NCBI RefSeq assembly: GCF_008711525.1
Contig: NZ_VXKS01000002.1
Coordinates: forward strand, 62,001-126,000
Origin: Cysteiniphilum sp. JM-1
GTDB lineage: Bacteria > Pseudomonadota > Gammaproteobacteria > Francisellales > Francisellaceae
Reading direction: 5' to 3'
Length of the DNA: 64,000 nucleotides
The translations under genes and the position numbers were made by a program. The notes under the pieces were generated by a model that was not told the origin of the DNA, did no database searches, and worked only from the letters and a program-made list of their open reading frames with translations. This document shows positions 36,981 to 45,767 of the stretch, in pieces (within the stretch, counting starts at the first letter, position 1; the number at the start of each line of letters is the position of its first letter).

Positions 36981-37430
36981 TCAATTTGTAGGATCAGGGG
37001 ATATCCCACCCGTACCGCCAGTAGCATCCGGAATATTAAATACTGCAGCAGTGCGCGCTTCGTTGCTCCCTGCATTTTGGACAACAGACTTTTGAAACAT
37101 CTGCACAAAGGCAACAATACTAATTAAAATCACACCAACCACAATATGTCCAAAAGCTTGTTTTAAAATATCTTGTTGAGCACCTTGTGGTGTCAGTGAC
37201 TTTCTAAGCTGAAGCAACCCCATGATCAAATACCAAAGTCCGATCACCAAGCAAACTAATACTAAAAATTGTTTGATTTGGGTAAATAATGTCGAAACAT
37301 CACCTGCCCATTTACCAAACCCTTCTACATCAACTGGAGGATTATCTCCTGCAATACTCACGCTTATACATAGCAAAAAACTTATAGCTGACCACATAAG
37401 TTTTTGTATTACTTTATACATATTTTTCAT
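36981..37430 (-). CDS. icmD: IcmD/DotP-like inner-membrane protein
   Basis: A 149-residue protein with an N-terminal signal-like helix (about 8-27) and two further hydrophobic segments (about 57-76 and 96-116). The sequence from GKWAGDVSTLFTQIKQFL through MGLLQLRKSL resembles IcmD, where a conserved gating region precedes a K-F-K-H-type loop. AAGGAG lies upstream of the ATG. It follows the IcmC-like gene as icmD follows icmC in Legionella. A polar tail of about 35 residues is extra. Similarity is distant. Confidence 0.6.
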   Translation of the reverse strand: MKNMYKVIQKLMWSAISFLLCISVSIAGDNPPVDVEGFGKWAGDVSTLFTQIKQFLVLVCLVIGLWYLIMGLLQLRKSLTPQGAQQDILKQAFGHIVVGVILISIVAFVQMFQKSVVQNAGSNEARTAAVFNIPDATGGTGGISPDPTN

Positions 37431-37447
37431 CTTGATTAGACTCCTTG

Positions 37448-37999
37448 TTAAAATAAATTAATTAAACTCACTACATTGATGGCATTAACAGCAACCACAC
37501 CAGCAATAATATGGGTAAGCACTCTGCCAACTGAGCCATCTTGTCCTTCACCCAACTTTACTGCCAAGATAAACCCACGCAAAATAGCGACAATGCCAAT
37601 GATTACCATACAGGCGAAAAACAACTGACTAATACTCCCCCATAATGGGTCGTTATTAATCGTAATCGGTTGATAGTTAAAAATACTATCGGGCTGCCAA
37701 TCATTATCAAAAAGACTTTTGACCAAGAGCTGAATAATTGCCTCAAGACTTAATAAAAAAGCCCCTGAAAATAAATACATCACCGTACCCCAAGGCGAGT
37801 AATGTCTCATCATATGATGCGGCTTACAGTGCATTCTTAAACGATTGATAAAAACGCATAAAAGAATAAATCCGATTACACTAGACAAAGTGAATAACAG
37901 ACTAAGCTCGTCCTCCTTTTGTGGTAGGACAAGCACACGCAAATTATTCAGTAAATGCTGTAATATTGCGGTTAATGATTCATTCATATTGTTGTTCAT
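37448..37999 (-). CDS. icmC: IcmC/DotE-like inner-membrane protein
   Basis: A 183-residue protein with about four hydrophobic segments. The C-terminal GRVLTHIIAGVVAVNAIN resembles the conserved end of IcmC (GK-LTHIIGG---IN). A basic HMMRHYS loop after the first helices fits the M-R-Y-type stretch of that family. Gene order (before icmD) agrees with Legionella. IcmV- or IcmD-type paralogy cannot be excluded. Confidence 0.6.
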   Translation of the reverse strand: MNNNMNESLTAILQHLLNNLRVLVLPQKEDELSLLFTLSSVIGFILLCVFINRLRMHCKPHHMMRHYSPWGTVMYLFSGAFLLSLEAIIQLLVKSLFDNDWQPDSIFNYQPITINNDPLWGSISQLFFACMVIIGIVAILRGFILAVKLGEGQDGSVGRVLTHIIAGVVAVNAINVVSLINLF

Positions 38000-38161
38000 C
38001 GATTTACTTCACCTAAGCTTATGTGACTAATGTTACGATTTATAGCTGATTATAATCATGTCAAATCGTGCTTGAGAAATGCTGCAAAATTCACTTTGAC
38101 AAGTTTTGATGAAAAACAAGACGCAAACCCTGATATAGCAAGCATTTGGTATTGATATATT

Positions 38162-39220
38162 TTATAACTGATTAATATTACTACTAAATGCTTGCGATTG
38201 AATATTATCATTATTGATCCAGCCACAGGCACTTTGATTATCAGCTGTCATCCCAAGACTACTGCTACCGCTACAGGCAAAAATAAACTTTGGCTCATAA
38301 TAGTCCGATTGGTAACTGCAACTAATCGGTGCATATTGTATTTGCTCAACTGAGGTAATACTTGATAAGTCATCACTCATATACACCTTACAAAATGGCT
38401 GCTGATTATAAGATGCCTGAAAATAGAGTTTGTTAGTTGCTGAACCGTCTTTACCATAATCTTGTTCTGACTTTTGCTGCCAGCTAATCATGCCATTATT
38501 ATGTGCGAAACCAAGCAGATATTCCTTGGCGTTTCCCATAAACAGATTGGCTATATTAACAGTTACAAAATACATTTGGTATTTCTTTTGATCATTAGGA
38601 TTAATCATGCATTCGAGCGTGTTATCATCAATTTGACCAGACCAATGTTTATCACATGCATTAAATTGATGCAAATCAGCTGCAGGCATAAAATCACTAT
38701 TCTCTTGCCACTGTCCATGTATAACCGGCCTAACTGTTTCATAAACATTCAATGTCATATGTTTTAGCAAGCTGTTATCAATATAATAACGCCCACTGTA
38801 GGATTTAAAATTATAGCTAAGATTACTTTGATTGATTGACTGTTTCGCCGAATTCCAAATACCTAACATCCAACTGAGACCATAATTGTATGATGTACCA
38901 TTTGGATAATCATTAGCATAATTATCCCAAAAGGGGTTTAAGTAAAATACAAATTGACTGTCATCATTCAACGTTAAGGTCACTTTATATTCGGCAGTTT
39001 CCTGATTATTATTCCATAATAAATAATGATTCTCTGTATTGAGTTTTTCCAAATCACCATCTTTAACTGCCTCAACATCAACTTTTTTAATTTCAGGTTG
39101 CGACTGAGGGTCCATAGTAAACATCAGCTCAAACACCTGCCGCCCACTGCCATCATCTGCATAGCTTTGTTGCATCAATACCACTATTGAGATCAATAGT
39201 GCCAATAGTATCCGTTTCAT
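38162..39220 (-). CDS. Exported protein of unknown function inside the Dot/Icm operon
   Basis: A 352-residue protein with a clear Sec signal (MKRILLALLISIVVLMQQSYA). There is no further membrane segment. The mature part is rich in Tyr, Asn, Gln and aromatic residues, with seven Cys that could form periplasmic disulfides. A GAGGAAG ribosome site precedes the ATG. I recognise no family. Its place between dotA and icmC-like genes suggests a periplasmic part or accessory of the secretion machine; Legionella has an exported protein, IcmX, near dotA, but I see no convincing sequence match. Confidence 0.7.
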   Translation of the reverse strand: MKRILLALLISIVVLMQQSYADDGSGRQVFELMFTMDPQSQPEIKKVDVEAVKDGDLEKLNTENHYLLWNNNQETAEYKVTLTLNDDSQFVFYLNPFWDNYANDYPNGTSYNYGLSWMLGIWNSAKQSINQSNLSYNFKSYSGRYYIDNSLLKHMTLNVYETVRPVIHGQWQENSDFMPAADLHQFNACDKHWSGQIDDNTLECMINPNDQKKYQMYFVTVNIANLFMGNAKEYLLGFAHNNGMISWQQKSEQDYGKDGSATNKLYFQASYNQQPFCKVYMSDDLSSITSVEQIQYAPISCSYQSDYYEPKFIFACSGSSSLGMTADNQSACGWINNDNIQSQAFSSNINQL

Positions 39221-39311
39221 TTCTTCCTCATCTTTTATTTTTATTCAACTTCCACACTTTGCGATTTTTTCAAAGACCACCTCAAATAACTTGAATCCAT
39301 TACAAAATAAT

Positions 39312-40379
39312 TTACGCTGGAAGCTCGTGATTCATTTCTTGGACTAAGGCTTGCACAAATTTCTCAATTACTGCTTCTGGAGAATGTGTTCCATCAAGTC
39401 TCCTTTGCGCTTCAGATTTAAGCTTATATGCAGGATAAGTAAGCTTTTCCACACCTTGATCTTTATAAATCACCTCATTATTAATTTGCTTTATGACTTT
39501 CTCTTGAAAGTTGGCTTGTTCAATTTGCTTATTCTTTAAAATAGCATGTTGATTGGCGTTGCCCTCGACTTTTAAACCCGAGATATCAACGCCCTGTTCA
39601 ATCAGTTGATCTAAGATAGCTGTCAATGCATCATTTTTTAGATTTTTTAATGTACCATATGGTTGATATCCAGCTTCGAGCATAATCGCTTGAGCCAAGG
39701 CTTCCTTATGAAATTTACCTTGTGGAAAACGCAATGAGAAACCACCTTGATGATGGTCATCTCGATATAACTTAAACTGTTTGTTTTTGCCAAGTGCTAA
39801 TTTATGTGTATCTTGTCCTCGTGTATCTATCACCAAATAGTTATGACGTTCCTCTTGAGTGTGATCAAAATGCTCAAGATAATCATGCCCATTTTGTGCC
39901 TTATACGCTTCCACTCTTAATGTTTTAGCAACTTGCGTTAACTTAGCTTGATCCGTTGGAATCAATAGTACTTGATCTTTAGCATTTTTATTGACCAAGG
40001 CTTCACTAATTAGATAAGCAAACTTATTTAAAAATAATGGCGAGTTATATAGTTCTTTAGGCACTGAAACTAGGCGCTTACTTCTAAAGAATGTATTAAT
40101 ATCAAAATTAAGCTGTCTTCTTAGGCGTTCACCTACTTCTGGCGCTGTGCCATAGTTTTGTTCATTTAAAATTTCACGTACTTTTTTTTCTAATGGACTT
40201 CTAGGTTTGCCATCTTGCTCATATACATCTGAATCATCTAATATATTATTTTTATCTGACTTGATCTGTGTATTACTATCACTTATCTTGTTATCAGTTA
40301 GATTCTTTTGATTATTTTCTTTTGAAACACTGTCATCAAGTGATTGATTCCTGTTCTTGCTGTTTTCAGTTTTACTCAC
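39312..40379 (-). CDS. Soluble protein of unknown function inside the Dot/Icm operon
   Basis: A 355-residue cytosolic-looking protein without signal peptide or membrane helix. The first 65 residues are a low-complexity Ser/Asn/Asp/Lys region. The rest is a mixed alpha/beta domain containing YLVIDTRGQDTHKLALG, GFSLRFPQGKFHKEALAQAI and a C-terminal helix EAVIEKFVQALVQEMNHE. I recognise no family. Location between dotA and the exported protein suggests a lineage-specific adaptor, regulator or substrate of the system. Confidence 0.7.
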   Translation of the reverse strand: MSKTENSKNRNQSLDDSVSKENNQKNLTDNKISDSNTQIKSDKNNILDDSDVYEQDGKPRSPLEKKVREILNEQNYGTAPEVGERLRRQLNFDINTFFRSKRLVSVPKELYNSPLFLNKFAYLISEALVNKNAKDQVLLIPTDQAKLTQVAKTLRVEAYKAQNGHDYLEHFDHTQEERHNYLVIDTRGQDTHKLALGKNKQFKLYRDDHHQGGFSLRFPQGKFHKEALAQAIMLEAGYQPYGTLKNLKNDALTAILDQLIEQGVDISGLKVEGNANQHAILKNKQIEQANFQEKVIKQINNEVIYKDQGVEKLTYPAYKLKSEAQRRLDGTHSPEAVIEKFVQALVQEMNHELPA

Positions 40380-40399
40380 GATCTTTACTCTTTAAGTTA

Positions 40400-43300
40400 T
40401 TAATTCTTTTGTTCATAGTTATCCTTGGCACCATTTTCATCATCATGCTGACGCTTTTGTTTTGCGTAACTGCTTGCCAACTTAGCATTGCTATCACCCC
40501 CTAAAGCACCAGTTGCTGCTTCTCCCACACCTGATATCGCTCTACCGGATTCCATAACATGCCCTTTACGTGCTGATAACCCTTCATCAGCACTTTTTTG
40601 TCCGGCTTGACTGGCTTGTTGTGCGCCACTTTCTGTGCCTGATTTAATTTGCTGAAATTCTTGCTCACCGGCGCGCTCGCCACCGGAGTGTCCAACCCAT
40701 TGCAAGACTTTATCTGGTAATAAGTAGATAATTGAAAAGCATTTGTTAAACGCAATTGCCAAGAAGCTAACAAAGACAAAGATCGTAAATAAAGCAATGA
40801 CACCAGATGAAATATTATCAGTCGCCGTATAGTCCACAGCAATTAAATTCATACTACTCACAATGCCATGAAAAGCTTGAACTGAATACTTGACGACAAC
40901 ATAGGTTAATACAACAGAAGTCACTAAACCAATGATCATCAATACTGGGCGAAAGAATAAATTCACTGCCATTTGAATGCCTGGTTGTGACTTTCCAAAG
41001 ACCTGATGTCCCTCAGGATACACCATTCCAAGTGCCACAAAAGGAGCTGCAACAAATGCTTCAACAACCAATAACAGCCAAGCAATTTTACCCGCCCAGA
41101 AGAAGAAAAAAGGTGCCAAGGGTAAAACCAGTGAAAACATAATGCCATTGATAAATATAAGACTTAAGATAACAAACAATATTGGCAAATACATCATTTG
41201 CAGCATTAAATTATACAAACTCATGACTGAAATTGCAGTTTGCGTCTGCATCGTTAAACTGGCTGTTCCCTGTAGTAATTTACCCGTTCCCTGCAGCGCC
41301 ATTCCGACAAATCCAGGCTCATTATTAAAAATAGCAAATGCCGAGGTTGCAGCTCCTGCCGTACCAAGTGCTAAAGCCCCTGTATTTAAGCCAAACGATG
41401 CCCACGCTGCTCTTTTTTGAGCATTTTGTAAATCATTAAGCTTTGAGGCAAAGTACTGATAGGTGTTCTGATAAGCATTCAGTGCACGATTGATCATATC
41501 ACGCCCTAAATTCTGTAATTGTTGAATATATGAACCTTGGTTATATCCCCCGTTATCTTTGTTTTCCCCAAACTTATAAATTTCGTCTAAAATACTTGTC
41601 GTATCATCTTTGGCTTGATTTGCCGAAGAGTCTTGACTCTTAAATAACCTATTTAAAATTGCAGTTACCGCATCTTTAGCAACGTCAGAAGTATTGTCAC
41701 TCATGCTATTACTCGGTTGAATAAAGCTCACACCATTGATGTCAAAGTACGTCATCAGATTAATTAAATTATTTAATAAATTTTGCGCCTCTTGTTGATT
41801 TTCCTTATATAATGGCTCAGCGATACTCATAATCATTTGGATATAAGACTGTGCTTTGGCGGATAAGCCATTATTAATAGATTCTTTAGCCAAGGTATAC
41901 TGATCTGAGGATTGACCAAATACCTTGCCGATAAAGTCTAAAGTGGACTGCATTGATCCAGCTTGCAGCTGACCACTGGCAATTAACTTCCAAAGATCTG
42001 GGGCATTTTCTTGTGTTACATTAGCAATCCCTTTTAAGACATTGCTACTTTCTGGAATAGATGATGGCAAAGTGCTTAAGCCATTAATATTATAAACACC
42101 ATGATTATCAGGCTTAAGTGCTGTATTACTAAAAATAGTTTGTGCCAACACCTTTTGCAGATAAATATTAGAAATAATAGTGGCAATTTGTGTATCACTT
42201 GACGTGACTTGCATTTTTTTGCTGATCTGACTAAATGCCTGCTGCAATGCTTGAATATTTTTCTCAAGCATTTGATCCAAAAATAAATATTTTTGATCAG
42301 CATCCCACCAAGTGCTTTTGATATTATCCGTAGATTGCTTTGGAATATCATGATGCTGTATCGCATAAATCAGATCACCACTATAACTAGATAAAAGCTT
42401 TGCATCGGTTGAATTAGGTATAAAAATATCCATCTTGGCAAAGGGGTTATCCGTTGTAAGGCTATTTAACTGTGCAGTAAACTGAGCTTGAGAGGCAATC
42501 TTTAGATGCGTTTTTCCGATTTGATCTTGATAAGTATCTAAATATTGATCTTGACTGTTGGCTTTCAATAAATAATCAGCATTTACCGTCATATCTCCCA
42601 AACCTAGCTGATAATAACTTAATTGGCTATTGTCATCATTAAGCACCGCACCACATACACTATTACCCAACTGGATACATTGACTAAAGTTATTGACCAA
42701 AAAATTACTCACGCCACCGCTATCTTGCGGTAAAAATTTCTCAAGATTATCATTTGATTGATCATCGGGCTGCCAAATATTAAGCAATTGATTGATGCTT
42801 GATTTATTAACACCATTTAACGAGACATCATAGCTAAATCGACACTTCTGTAATGGTTGGCTATTATCGCTTGCGGCTAGGGTCATCTGTAAGGTTTTAT
42901 CTGTGTCAGATGCGCAATCAATCACCTTATTTTCTTGTGCCGCTGCATAAGCATTAATTACAAATCCATGTAATAAAAAATAGGCATTTTGGTCAATAAT
43001 CTGTTGTGATAGTCCACTAGGAATTACCGCCTGAGAACCTTTAGATGCCGCTTTATAAGCATCTTGCCAAATGTGATCAGCAAAACCTACCCCCATACTG
43101 ACTAAATTAAATATCGCCCACTGCGCCATACAATAGCCCGACTTGGTGGGAATCACAGCAATGGCGCCAAATACCGTTCTTAGTGGTAACCAATAACTAT
43201 CCCAATCTTTGCCTAAAAACACACCATCGCGCGCTGAATGAATCGTACCGGCAAATAAAATATAGCCAAACAACACCATGCCAATCGATAACATGCCAAT

Positions 43301-43432
43301 ATTGAATCCATAAATGATGTGCTGAAAAAGCGTTAACGAAGCGTCGTGTAATGAAAACGGCATCCCTCCGGTTAAAAACTGCTGTAGAATATCAATTGAC
43401 TTGTCATGATTCGCGGGTGCCCACATACTCAT
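40400..43432 (-). CDS. dotA: DotA, polytopic type IVB secretion protein
   Basis: Large inner-membrane Dot/Icm component (TraY of IncI plasmids), 1010 residues against 1048 in Legionella. The N-terminal part shows FNIGMLSIGMVLFGYILFAG, FLGKDWDSYWLPLRTVFG and IPTKSGYCMAQWAIF, family hallmarks. A periplasmic region of about 500 residues follows. The C-terminal third has several hydrophobic segments and a Gln/Gly/Ser-rich cytosolic tail. It starts 3 bp after the icmV-like gene, matching the icmV-dotA neighbourhood of Legionella. Confidence 0.93.
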   Translation of the reverse strand: MSMWAPANHDKSIDILQQFLTGGMPFSLHDASLTLFQHIIYGFNIGMLSIGMVLFGYILFAGTIHSARDGVFLGKDWDSYWLPLRTVFGAIAVIPTKSGYCMAQWAIFNLVSMGVGFADHIWQDAYKAASKGSQAVIPSGLSQQIIDQNAYFLLHGFVINAYAAAQENKVIDCASDTDKTLQMTLAASDNSQPLQKCRFSYDVSLNGVNKSSINQLLNIWQPDDQSNDNLEKFLPQDSGGVSNFLVNNFSQCIQLGNSVCGAVLNDDNSQLSYYQLGLGDMTVNADYLLKANSQDQYLDTYQDQIGKTHLKIASQAQFTAQLNSLTTDNPFAKMDIFIPNSTDAKLLSSYSGDLIYAIQHHDIPKQSTDNIKSTWWDADQKYLFLDQMLEKNIQALQQAFSQISKKMQVTSSDTQIATIISNIYLQKVLAQTIFSNTALKPDNHGVYNINGLSTLPSSIPESSNVLKGIANVTQENAPDLWKLIASGQLQAGSMQSTLDFIGKVFGQSSDQYTLAKESINNGLSAKAQSYIQMIMSIAEPLYKENQQEAQNLLNNLINLMTYFDINGVSFIQPSNSMSDNTSDVAKDAVTAILNRLFKSQDSSANQAKDDTTSILDEIYKFGENKDNGGYNQGSYIQQLQNLGRDMINRALNAYQNTYQYFASKLNDLQNAQKRAAWASFGLNTGALALGTAGAATSAFAIFNNEPGFVGMALQGTGKLLQGTASLTMQTQTAISVMSLYNLMLQMMYLPILFVILSLIFINGIMFSLVLPLAPFFFFWAGKIAWLLLVVEAFVAAPFVALGMVYPEGHQVFGKSQPGIQMAVNLFFRPVLMIIGLVTSVVLTYVVVKYSVQAFHGIVSSMNLIAVDYTATDNISSGVIALFTIFVFVSFLAIAFNKCFSIIYLLPDKVLQWVGHSGGERAGEQEFQQIKSGTESGAQQASQAGQKSADEGLSARKGHVMESGRAISGVGEAATGALGGDSNAKLASSYAKQKRQHDDENGAKDNYEQKN

Positions 43433-43435
43433 TTT

Positions 43436-43972
43436 TCAACTCCCTTTTGCCTTTTTTGATTTATTATTTCCTTTGTTTTTAGCTAAATGTTGGTAGTCAT
43501 CATCCTCCGCTAAGGATTGTTGCTGCTTCTTGTCCGCTGTAAGTCGAACACTTAAGATTTTAAAATATCCAGCTAAAGACAGATGTTTTAATTTGTGCTT
43601 TGCCTGCGTTAGCCACATGTGATAACGAAACACATACAAAAACAAAATGACATTGAGCATTAGCATCATTAAAGTAGCTTGCCAAACAGCATGTGTTTCA
43701 ATAACGAGATAACCAAAATACCCAACACCCCCACTAAATAATATCAAGAAGAAATAAAAACGATATTTTAAGGCTGTTAAGCATTGATTATATAATATTT
43801 CATCGGTTAGTGTTTTGTTGATTTTCTCCTTATCTACACTTTGTTGACTCACCCTTGTCAACGCTATAAATGGCAAGATTAGCAAACGCTTTAATACATT
43901 ATGCTGCTGCTTAATCGCATCAATCATAAAGGCATTCTGTAATAGCTTTTTTGTTCGCTTAAATTTAAACAT
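43436..43972 (-). CDS. icmV: IcmV-like membrane protein
   Basis: A 178-residue protein with a basic N-terminus, two hydrophobic segments (about residues 73-92 and 97-115), the motif VFRYHMWLTQAKHKL and a lysine-rich tail. The FRYH-W---KH element just after the second helix and the location next to dotA are the grounds for IcmV (151 residues in Legionella). It is the first gene of the operon-like block. Confidence 0.7.
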   Translation of the reverse strand: MFKFKRTKKLLQNAFMIDAIKQQHNVLKRLLILPFIALTRVSQQSVDKEKINKTLTDEILYNQCLTALKYRFYFFLILFSGGVGYFGYLVIETHAVWQATLMMLMLNVILFLYVFRYHMWLTQAKHKLKHLSLAGYFKILSVRLTADKKQQQSLAEDDDYQHLAKNKGNNKSKKAKGS

Positions 43973-44159
43973 CGTTATGATCTCTCATCTAACCTATCTG
44001 CTACAAAATGATAATAACAAATACAAAACACACACTTTCTTTTATGCAGTAAAATGACATCTTATCGTAAGCTAAATCATATAAAGCATTACCGTTTTCA
44101 ACGCATTTTTAATGACATAAATTCTATTAATCGCTCATTTGAAGATAACTAGGAAAAAC

Positions 44160-44188
44160 TTGCATGTATCTCATTTGAGACCTATACT
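44160..44188 (+). promoter_or_regulatory. Promoter and possible operator of the RelBE-type pair
   Basis: TTGCAT (44160-44165) and TATACT (44183-44188) are separated by exactly 17 bp and lie 33 bp before the antitoxin ATG. The spacer holds the short palindrome CTCATTTGAG (44170-44179), a candidate antitoxin binding site. The remaining bases between 43973 and 44220 should also hold the divergent dot/icm promoter, which I could not define. Confidence 0.55.
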
Positions 44189-44220
44189 AGCAAACACATA
44201 TTTTGATCAGGAATAAACTT

Positions 44221-44514
44221 ATGGCTAATACCTCAATGTTACATGTTCGTGTCGACAATCATCTAAAAGCTGATGCAGCTGAGAAACTGTCTAGCATTGG
44301 CTTAACTCTATCTGATGCAGTGCGTATTTTGCTAACACGCATTACAAAAGAAGGTGGTTTACCCATAGGGTTAACTACTGACCTTGAGACTCATGACCTC
44401 TGGTTTAAAGCTAAAGTTAAAGAGGCACTCACTGATACGAACTTAACAATCCCACACGTCAGCATAATGAGCGAGGCACAAAACTTAATCAATAACAAAC
44501 GCAACCATGGTTAA
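44221..44514 (+). CDS. RelB/DinJ-family antitoxin
   Basis: A 97-residue antitoxin candidate. The N-terminal LHVRVDNHLKADAAEKLSSIGLTLSDAVRILLTRI is a RelB/DinJ ribbon-helix-helix DNA-binding domain, followed by a flexible toxin-binding tail. The ATG with AGGA upstream is chosen rather than a TTG six codons earlier. It overlaps the toxin gene by 8 bp. Confidence 0.88.
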   Translation: MANTSMLHVRVDNHLKADAAEKLSSIGLTLSDAVRILLTRITKEGGLPIGLTTDLETHDLWFKAKVKEALTDTNLTIPHVSIMSEAQNLINNKRNHG

Positions 44515-44788
44515 AATACAATGGCATGAATTAGCACGCGCTGATCTTTTTGCTATTCTCAATTACATTTCAAATGATAACCCTGATGCTGCGCAGCAAC
44601 TTAAAGATGAGGTTGACTTTAAAATATCTCATCTTATCAAATTTCCAAAAATCGGACGTCCTGGGCGAGTAAAACGCACAAGAGAACTCATTGTGTGGGC
44701 AAATTATATCGTTGTCTATCAAGAAAATCAGCATATGATAAAAATACTTCGCCTGCTACATGCTGCTCAGCAATGGCCTAAAACATAA
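44507..44788 (+). CDS. RelE/ParE-family toxin
   Basis: A 93-residue protein of the RelE/ParE fold: VKIQWHELARADLFAILNYIS at the start, FPKIGRPGRVKRTRELIVW in the middle and IVVYQENQHMIKILRLLHAAQQWP at the end. Members act either as ribosome-dependent mRNA interferases or as gyrase poisons; the ParE-like RPGR and RELIVW features do not settle which. Confidence 0.88.
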   Translation: MVKIQWHELARADLFAILNYISNDNPDAAQQLKDEVDFKISHLIKFPKIGRPGRVKRTRELIVWANYIVVYQENQHMIKILRLLHAAQQWPKT

Positions 44789-44875
44789 TTTATACGCTCT
44801 TCTATACCCCTCAAAAATTGGGGTAATTTCAAAATCAATCTGTCGATAAAATATGCTCACCCCCAGAAAAATAAT

Positions 44876-44928
44876 ACCCATCGTGAATCATTTTGCGATA
44901 TTTAATGGCAAAGTCATTTACGATGGGT
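44876..44928. repeat. 13-bp inverted repeat upstream of the orphan regulator
   Basis: Arms ACCCATCGTGAAT (44876-44888) and ATTTACGATGGGT (44916-44928) pair at 12 of 13 positions with a 27-base spacer. They end 32 bp before the ATG of the pseudo-receiver regulator. This could be an operator pair or an RNA leader hairpin. Confidence 0.6.
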
Positions 44929-44960
44929 GTCAACAAACGTTAAGGTAAAAAGGATTTACA

Positions 44961-45665
44961 ATGAAACAACATATTGTTTTTATCGGTGACAATAATCCAA
45001 AAAATAGTGATATATACCTCAAAATGCAGGCACTAAACCACTGGAATTTATTTGTTGCTAAAACCCCAAAAGATATTAATCGTATGCAGATGCAAGGTTC
45101 ACTTTGCTTGATTCATGCTGAGTACTTTTTAAAAACTGAAGTTGCCACATGGCGCACCTTAAAAACACGACATAATCTATGCTATATCGTCTATGATTTT
45201 ACACAAGAACATGAGTTTATCAGTTTGAAAAATGGTGCTGATGATTATATTGCACTACATGATCCGTTTGATTATTTGATTAATCGAGTAAGCTCGAGAC
45301 TAGAGTATGTATCACTTAAGCCAGTAACTCAATTAGGACACAAAACATCAAATATCGTACGTTTTAATCAATGGCATTTTGACCTAACCACCCTTTCGCT
45401 TTATTTTGAAGGCAATGAAATTCACTTAACACAAAAAGAAAAACTGTTGATGAACATTTTTATTCAACATGACTTTGAAATTCTATCACGCGAGAAATTA
45501 CACGCCATTTTATACGGTGAAACTGATAATCCTGAATTTTTGCGGCGCATTGATCTTTTGGTCTCAAGATTAAAACGTCGCTTGGAATCATATGCTGACG
45601 AGCATCAATATTTCCAAGCCATTCGCCATAAAGGCTATATTTTCTGCATCCCAACACGTTGGTAG
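44961..45665 (+). CDS. Orphan OmpR-like regulator with a degenerate receiver
   Basis: A 234-residue protein laid out like an OmpR/PhoB response regulator. The N-terminal receiver fold is recognisable (FIGDNNP, NGADDYIALHDPFDYL). However, the phosphoacceptor site reads LCLIHAEYF with His52 instead of Asp, and the conserved Lys is His100. The C-terminal winged helix (LTQKEKLLMNIF, RRIDLLVSRLKRRL, IRHKGYIF) is intact. No kinase gene is adjacent. DNA binding is likely; control by phosphorylation is not. Confidence 0.82.
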   Translation: MKQHIVFIGDNNPKNSDIYLKMQALNHWNLFVAKTPKDINRMQMQGSLCLIHAEYFLKTEVATWRTLKTRHNLCYIVYDFTQEHEFISLKNGADDYIALHDPFDYLINRVSSRLEYVSLKPVTQLGHKTSNIVRFNQWHFDLTTLSLYFEGNEIHLTQKEKLLMNIFIQHDFEILSREKLHAILYGETDNPEFLRRIDLLVSRLKRRLESYADEHQYFQAIRHKGYIFCIPTRW

Positions 45666-45767
45666 TTTTTTTACTTACAATTTTCATACAATTTATACAT
45701 TCTAACCGCTTAGCTTCAATGATAGATTGCGTTCATACAAATTTATTAATAAAAAATCAGATATAGA

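Noticed and set aside
29047-43972. The block could be an IncI-type conjugation locus (TraY, TraJ, TraI, TraH, TraK)
   Set aside because: An IcmS-like adaptor and a near-identical Legionella-type DotL core are present, and no relaxase, oriT-like gene or other conjugation-only gene is seen. A Dot/Icm secretion role is more likely.
43973-44220. Legionella-like CTATAGTAT element near 44181 as a dot/icm regulatory box
   Set aside because: The similar CTATACTAG is better explained as the -10 box of the divergent RelBE promoter, on the opposite strand to icmV.
44806-44824. ACCCC..GGGGT hairpin after the RelE-type gene as a terminator
   Set aside because: The stem is only five pairs and no T-run follows, so it is too weak to call.
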